Positions 58,035-64,000 of a stretch of 64,000 bases of DNA are shown here, one piece after another. The notes under the pieces were generated by a model. That model searched no databases, was not told where the DNA came from, and was given only the letters and a program-made list of their open reading frames with translations. The DNA lies in NCBI RefSeq assembly GCF_029168945.1, contig NC_083604.1, forward strand, positions 76,400,211 through 76,464,210, given 5' to 3'. Origin of the DNA: Cannabis sativa (taxonomy: Eukaryota > Streptophyta > Magnoliopsida > Rosales > Cannabaceae). A program made the position numbers and the translations under genes. Position 1 is the stretch's first letter. Every line of letters begins with the position of its first letter.

Positions 58035-58932
58035 CAATGGTTACATTTTTATTGTAACTATATGGTTACATTTTTCTTTAACCTGTAATAGCAGGTTACT
58101 AATAGGTAGACTTTCTTTTTCTAGATTTAATTAATTATAATTAACTATTTTCTTAAAATAATTAATTAAATAGACATTCCTTTTTTAGAATTATTTAATT
58201 ATAATTAATTATTTTCTTAAAATAATTAATTAAATATTTAACAAGACATCTTTTAGCAATTAATATTTATATTTAAATCCTTTCTTGAATTATTTTAATA
58301 ATTAAGCTATTTAATTATAATATTTACAATAAAATTTATTTATTTTACAAAAATTAAACTTCTTTTGACACAAATTAAAATTCTCTTCTTATAATAAATT
58401 TTTAAATAATTAATTATTTTTAAATGATATTTAATTATTTTGTTACAATTATATGAACTAAGTATGAGACCTCAAAACAAGTGCAGCCATTTTTTTTCTA
58501 AAAAATTCTTCAAATTATTTCATTTTTTACTTTTTAAATATTTAAATAAAAAATTAAATAATTAAGTGTAATAATTAAATTAAGATTACAAGTATAATAA
58601 AATTTAAATTATGAAATTATATGTGTATAATTTTAAATTATAAAAAGTTTTGCTATAAAATTTTAAATAATTTAAGTATAAAAAAATAAATTGCTAAAAT
58701 CTCCTTATATAGTAATAAATTACAAAAAATTAATAAATAATTATAATTAATTTAATTTTAAAATATAATTAATCTTAATTAAAGTTTTATAAATGATTAG
58801 GTTACTTTCAGGTTATAAGTTATTTATTATTTATTTTTATTTAATTTCTAAATTAATCACAACCATTTAATAGTAATCCAATGGCTTAAAAAAAATGTAA
58901 CCATGATAATTACAATAAAAATGTAACCATTG
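58035..58932. mobile_element. 0.9-kb TIR element with GGTTACATTTTT ends
   Basis: The left end CAATGGTTACATTTTTATTG recurs as the reverse complement at 58913-58932, and a second internal GGTTACATTTTT matches in both arms. An 80-bp AT-rich unit is tandemly doubled near 58127-58235. No target duplication or transposase was found. Confidence 0.6.
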
Positions 58933-59164
58933 AAACATCTTCCTTTTCTATATACATAAAAAGTTATATTATTATATTTACAAAATTAATTATGGCAAAA
59001 TCTAAAACTACTAAAAGAGTAATAGTTGTGTATACAAGTTATATGATAACGATCACATTTCACATGCATGATGCATGGGATTAGTTTTTTTTTCCTTTCA
59101 TAAATATATATATTTATAGTGTTTGGGGTTGAGTAGTTGTATATTATGGTAGATTTGTGTATAT

Positions 59165-59278
59165 ACCACTTGAGGTTAGCTCAAGTCGCCATAAGAGGGT
59201 GCGTGTGTGTTGGAGGTCTTAGATTCGAGTCCTAAGTTATGCAATGTAATATATAAACGCTTAAATTTAAAAAAAAAA
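59165..59278 (+). mobile_element. tRNA-derived SINE, copy 1
   Basis: Contains a pol III A-box-like GGTTAGCTCAAGTCG (59174-59188) and a B-box-like AGATTCGAGTCCT (59221-59233), then GCAATGTAATATATAAACGC and an A-rich tail. The flanking duplication is ATTTGTGTAT (59153-59162) and ATTTGTGGTAT (59279-59289). Shares nearly all of its sequence with 61588-61704. Confidence 0.8.
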
Positions 59279-59289
59279 ATTTGTGGTAT

Positions 59290-60443
59290 GGTAGCTAGGG
59301 TTAAGTTCACTTGGTGGTGAAGAATACCATATGGAGAGTTCACACTTTGGCTATATAAGAGAAAAAAGATGAGAAAATGGAACAGAGAAAGCATCCAATG
59401 GAAAAAAAGAAAAAAAAAGCTAATAAACAGAAATGTCATTGACTGGTGCGGCCCACTTCGATGGGACTAAACCCTAGCTAGTCATGGACGAGGGAGAGGG
59501 ACCCATACCAACGTCCCTTTCTGTCGGACATGCATGCATGCATGCCTAATAACCACCTTAATTAAATGTTATAATATGTATACCTCTCAATAATGATATA
59601 TATAGTTTTTTATTTTATTTTTTGCAAAAATAAGTTTTGGTTCATCATGTATTTATATAGTTATATTTAATTTAATAAATAATTGATTTTTTTAATTGAA
59701 TAAATCATGAATTTTATTAATAGTGATTAGCTAAAATAATTGTAATCTATTTGTGATATCTCCCTGGACACGATTAGAATTAGAATTAAAAAAATAAAAC
59801 AAATAATCAGTCGCCTAATTCTTAGATTATTTGACTAAATAATTAAAATAAAATTAGATGAAAATAATTGCTACATCGCAATTAATTAGAAGAACACCTA
59901 TATTCTATTTTATCCACCGCTCAGAAGATAAAAGTAGAAACTATTGCAGTAGGTTCAACCTCATAGTTTAAGCACTCAACTATTGTGTAAGGTACATATA
60001 TAATTGCACTGCTAACAACCCCTTCAATTATAAAAAACTTGTTATTCTCAACTACTAACAGCAATTTGATGGTGAACCATTGAATAACAAAGAAGAACTA
60101 ACATGTCATATATAGGTACAATCAAAATTATGTCACACATACAAGATTAAAATGCTCAAAATCATGTTATAGAGATAAGATTAAAATACTCAATCATGTC
60201 ACATTGACAAAACTAATCGAAGTAATTAATAAAAATTAAATAATAATAACAAAATACAACCCTAATCAACTCACACCTAAGCCCAAATAAAACTGGCGAA
60301 TTTGGTTGGAGGAAAAAACAACATTCAATAACTACAAATTTAAATGTGAAACTCTAGTTAATTATTGTGTTATAAAAATAGGATTCAAACGTAAAATTAT
60401 TTCATGTATATATATAAAATAATAATAAATAAACATACATATA
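59290..60443. other. Intergenic, no gene seen
   Basis: No coding similarity or clear repeat. The ATGCATGC run near 59530-59545 is unremarkable. Confidence 0.5.
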
Positions 60444-60891
60444 CAGTAGAATCTCTATCTAAGAATACACTTGGGACTAAAAAAATAATATTCTAATTGA
60501 GAGGTTATAACTAAATAGAGTTACACTTGAAAAGAAAATCAAAATATCAAAAAAATATCAATGTAACAAAAATACCAATAAATAATTCTTAATACTATAT
60601 TATATTAAAATTATTTTTGAGTATATATAATATTTATACATGTACTATAATTTGAAATAAAATTATTAATTCTACATAAATAAATTAATAAAATATATGT
60701 ATATATTTTTTTAAGATGTAATTATTCTTATATAGAGGTATATTTTATTAATATGGGACTTAAAAAATATATAACTAATTACAATATAGAGGTTATTCTT
60801 ATTTATAACTAGCCCAAATTGGGTCTTCATTTTTTTATAACAAATTAGAAGTTATTCTTGAATAGAGTATTCTTAAATAGAGGTTCTACTG
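60444..60891. mobile_element. MITE, Emigrant/pogo-like, TA duplication
   Basis: Ends CAGTAGAATCTCTATCTAAG and, in reverse, CAGTAGAACCTCTATTTAAG form strong inverted repeats with TA on both sides (60442-60443 and 60892-60893). CAGTARAACCTCTA ends with TA targets are typical of Emigrant-like Tc1/mariner-pogo MITEs. Confidence 0.75.
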
Positions 60892-61091
60892 TATTAGAAA
60901 TTTTAAATTATATATATTTAGTATTATTTAAAATTGTCTAGAGTTTTTTTAAAGTTTACAATATATTATTGTTTTTTAACATATTAAAAAAAGATGTACA
61001 TAAAAAATATACTAATTATTTATATAAAAAATATTTGTGCCTATACACTAAACAAAAATAATTATCACTGATCATGTTACATTAATTTAAG

Positions 61092-61455
61092 GATAAATAT
61101 TTTTTTGGACCCTGTGTTTTGTAAAAGTTGCTAATTGGACTCTCTGTATTGTTAAATGATAAAATTGACCTTGTATTTTCTAAAATAGTAAAAATAGGAC
61201 CATCAGCTTGATTTTTGACAACTTGTTTTTTTTAATATGACTAACTTGAAAACAATTCCTAACACAAACAGATAAAGAAAAAGTAAACAGTTTTATCATA
61301 ATACTTTTAGATAGGATTATTATTAAATTATATTTTGATAAAAAAAATCACTTCATGGTCTTATTTGTACCATTTTGGAAAATATAGGGTCTATTTTGTC
61401 ATTTAACAAAACAGATAACTTTTGCAAAACACAGGGTCCAAAATAATATTTATTC
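61092..61455. mobile_element. MITE with long TIRs (GGACCCTGTGTTTTG)
   Basis: The left arm TTTGGACCCTGTGTTTTG and the right arm in reverse share about 100 bp of similarity. Flanks TTAATTTAAG and TTTATTTAAT are a possible 10-bp duplication with two mismatches, suggesting a Mutator-like origin. Confidence 0.6.
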
Positions 61456-61587
61456 TTTATTTAATTTTGTGGAACTATATTTTAATGTTTTATTTTGTAA
61501 TTATCAAATTAAAAGATACATGTTTCATTTTATTTAACTGTGATATTTTTTTGTAATGGTTATAGCCTACTAAATGACTCTGTCTCT

Positions 61588-61704
61588 GAAACACTTGACG
61601 CTAGTTCAAGTGGCCATAAAAGGGTGTGTGTGTTAAAAGTCCTGAGTTTGAGTCCCAGATTATGCAATGTAATATATAAACGCTTAAATCGAAAAAAGAA
61701 TAAG
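61588..61704 (+). mobile_element. tRNA-derived SINE, copy 2
   Basis: A-box-like CTAGTTCAAGTGG (61601-61613), B-box-like GAGTTTGAGTCCC (near 61645-61657), then ATGCAATGTAATATATAAAC and an A-rich tail. Flanked by the duplication TCTGTCTCT (61579-61587 and 61705-61713). Close relative of the copy at 59165-59278. Confidence 0.8.
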
Positions 61705-61731
61705 TCTGTCTCTAATATTAAGTAGCAATGC

Positions 61732-61732
<1 letters not shown>

Positions 61733-61784
<52 letters not shown>
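61733..61784. repeat. (AAT)n microsatellite
   Basis: About 17 AAT/ATA units. Confidence 0.95.
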
Positions 61785-62024
61785 GAAAAAAGATATGAAC
61801 ATTGCTATTAGATACCTAATTTATAAATAAATACTTAAGTTTAATTTTTTGTGGTAATAATATATAAGTTATATTTCTGGAACTCTGTAAGTACATGACA
61901 GTTTAATGTTAAGTTATTATCCACGTGTCACTTTTTTACTGGTGTACATCTAAATTAAAATTTTCTCAAAAAAATAAAAATTCATGATCTTGACTAATCA
62001 GGGATTGTCACGTGACAATTTACT

Positions 62025-62596
62025 TTTTTTTTTTTTTGAAAATGAAATAGTAACTTCATTGAATAATTAGCATTCAGAATACAAAAGGGAGAGTAACTCG
62101 TCCCAAGCATTATACTCAAAAATGCTACGCCAGAGAGAAAACAAGAGTGCCTAGCCACAACATGGGCAACTCGGTTTGCTGATCGTCTAATAAAGCAAAG
62201 CTTAACATTATTTAGAGAAGAAAATAAAACTTGACAGTCATGAATAATCAAGCCAAAAATAGAATTTAAGGATTGGTTACTACGAATGCCTTGCACAGTG
62301 AGCATACTATCAGTCTCAATCTCAACATCAAACCAATTCTTACTTTTAATCTAGCTGAGAGCTTCTTTGACTCCCATTGCTTCAACAACTTCCGCATCAT
62401 ATGTACCTCTGAAGTAGCATGATTTAGCCTCAACAAGCTTACCGAGGCTATCTCGAGCAACTATCCCGAAACCATAAGAGTTATCCCGTGGAAAGAGTGC
62501 AGCATCAACATTTATCTTGATTTTATTTGCTTCAGGTGTAGTCCAGCGCTCAGCTCCATCTCCTCTATTATCCAAAAATAGAGAAGATAAGGATCA
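62025..62596 (-). mobile_element. 5'-truncated LINE with RNase H domain, one in-frame stop
   Basis: The minus strand encodes a plant RNase H domain of the RVT_3 type: WTTPEANKIKINVDAALFP, FGIVARDSLGKLVEAKS, DAEVVEAMGVKEALS, then a TAG near 62352, then VEIETDSMLTVQ and RRSANRVAHVVARHS. A 14-base T-run (plus strand, 62024-62037) is the poly(A) tail. A perfect 10-bp duplication ACAATTTACT flanks it (62015-62024 and 62597-62606). This is a dead LINE 3' end rather than a host RNase H gene. Confidence 0.82.
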
Positions 62597-62606
62597 ACAA
62601 TTTACT

Positions 62607-64000
62607 TAATATATATCAATTAGGTACCTACATAGTTCTAAAAATATAACTTAAGTATTATTGGCGCTAAAAATTAAATTTAAGTATTTATTTACAATGG
62701 AGAATTAAATTTAAGTATTTATGCTGCAAAAAAATTACTTTATACATACATAATGTGGTCTAATTTTGAAGACCAATTTTATGTAGTGTTGTTCAATAGA
62801 CAATGGTCACATATCTTTTTTTTTTGTAATTTTTTTTATAAAAAAGTTATTTTTACTTAAAAAAATCATTAATTTAATGTGATGTGAAATCATAGTGGAT
62901 TATTTTTAGAGTTGTCAGAGTTTTTTTTTTTAAGAATGTAGTGATAAATCTTGTATAAATGAGAGAGAAAAATAAAAATAAAAAATATTTTAAAATGTGT
63001 ATATTTAAACACTTTAAGATATTTATTATATTAGTGTGTTATGATTGATTATTAATTTTTTTATGTTATTTATTAAATTAAAATGTACCATAGTAAATCG
63101 TCTTAAGTATATCATAATTTCTTGTAATAATTGAAAAAAAGACATATATATATATAAATATATATTATATGTGGGGCAGTAGTAGTACATAAAGATAGAT
63201 ACATAGATAGACTTTTATTTGTTAGGGGGTTTGGGTTTTGGTATGGCGGCCGGCGACAGTGAAGAGGGAATATGTTCTGATTATGATATATATTTATATA
63301 GTGCAATCACTGATTGACAATACCTCTTTTTATGTAATCATCAATTTAATTTTTTCTTATTTTATTTGGCTATTGGAGACTTTATTTATGGGAAAGTTTT
63401 TTGACACCTAAATAAAGATTGTTTTTATAAACTCTTTTCTCCCATGTCAAATTCATTAAATAATTAATTAGAGTCTTAATTTCTTTTTTATCGCTTTTCA
63501 TGTCAACATAATACAGTACCACTACCACCCGATTAATTAAATTCATTTTAACTGCAGGAAAAAAAAAAAAAAGTCTTAATTAATCTCTTAGATTATATAT
63601 AATATTTTTTTTTATTCTGTTTTTTTTTATGGGAATTATCCTATATATACTATTTTTTTTTAAATTTACGGTTTGAGTTTCTAAAGTGGTTGCAGTGCTA
63701 GTTGCAATAGGGATTTCTATACGATTTTTTGTTGCAATTTAGATTGCAGCGCTAGTTACAATAGGAGTTTCTATGTAAAATTTCGTAAAAATGCAAAGAA
63801 AATTGTTTTGAAGTGTAAAAATGAAAAAAAGCTCCATTTTTTTATTGAGAGAAGAATAATTCTAATTTGGGATCTCATATTTCTCATGAGAGATATAAAA
63901 CTACTACTGACTTATGATCATTGTTTTTAATTTTGCTCAATTCTTAATTTTTTGCACATCAAGGCTTATGAAACATATATATTCTTTCACAAAATTTATT
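62607..64000. other. Intergenic, AT-rich, to the window end
   Basis: No coding similarity. Two tandem copies of an imperfect unit (GTTGCAGTGCTAGTTGCAAT at 63690-63709 and ATTGCAGCGCTAGTTACAAT at about 63743-63762) lie about 53 bp apart and may belong to a repeat that continues outside. Confidence 0.45.

Noticed and set aside
59171..59240. tRNA gene candidate (A and B box)
   Set aside because: The sequence does not fold into a cloverleaf by eye, has a common 3' extension with a second copy and target duplications, so it is a SINE.
62351..62575. Host RNase H gene
   Set aside because: Poly(A) tail, target duplication and 5' truncation mark it as a LINE fragment.
1..64000. CRISPR array, operon, integron or phage-like system
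   Set aside because: The sequence is a plant nuclear window. Repeats found are transposons and microsatellites, without spacer structure.

Overview
The window is AT-rich eudicot nuclear DNA: intron-containing genes with GT..AG introns, four plant transcription-factor or membrane-protein genes, and many plant transposons. The retrotransposon LTRs and the gene order suggest a rosid, perhaps Rosales (Cannabaceae or a relative), but that is a guess from pattern only. No bacterial features, CRISPR arrays or operons are present. I found no convincing sign of a new biological system; the interest lies in a conserved gene block and in the way nested transposons have opened it up.

Four host genes are supported. 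(1) A class I HD-Zip gene of the HB21/HB40/HB53 type lies on the minus strand at 16682-18168 with three exons. (2) A G-box-binding bZIP gene of the GBF1 type lies on the plus strand at 45556-48057 with eleven coding exons. (3) An HVA22-like k gene (TB2/DP1/REEP family) lies on the minus strand at 48521-51254 with eight exons. (4) An intronless GRAS gene of the SCL15/HAM4 type lies on the minus strand at 53172-54974. From memory, the Arabidopsis orthologues are consecutive loci on chromosome 4 (SCL15/HAM4, HVA22K, GBF1, HB40), so the window looks like a conserved microsynteny block. Here the HB40-like and GBF1-like genes are 27 kb apart, and that gap holds many insertions.

Layout. 1-4488: 5' end of a minus-strand LTR retrotransposon (AT-rich internal region, divergent PBS, 1.9-kb LTR). 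4751-6451: broken Copia with gag and protease. 6908-13666: older, internally deleted Copia whose 5' LTR was split by a young, apparently intact Copia (8393-13488, one long gag-pol ORF, TSD TTGCT). 13.7-16.7 kb: small DNA transposons. 16.7-18.3 kb: HB40-like gene. 18.5-34.5 kb: gene-poor DNA with MITEs, microsatellites, a 1.9-kb TIR element, a 1.6-kb fold-back element and a LINE fragment. 34549-40014: decayed Copia with a 1.5-kb solo LTR inside its RT. 40435-42295: solo LTR of the same family as the one at 2.6 kb. 44.4-55.1 kb: gene cluster. 55.1-64 kb: AT-rich intergenic DNA with MITEs, two tRNA-derived SINE copies with TSDs, and a 5'-truncated LINE.

The genes are independent transcription units. 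GBF1-type proteins bind CACGTG. Such motifs occur in the second intron of the HB40-like gene and in the GBF1 5' region itself, so cross-regulation or autoregulation is conceivable but only inferred. Exon boundaries were placed by hand from GT/AG sites, phase continuity and family similarity.
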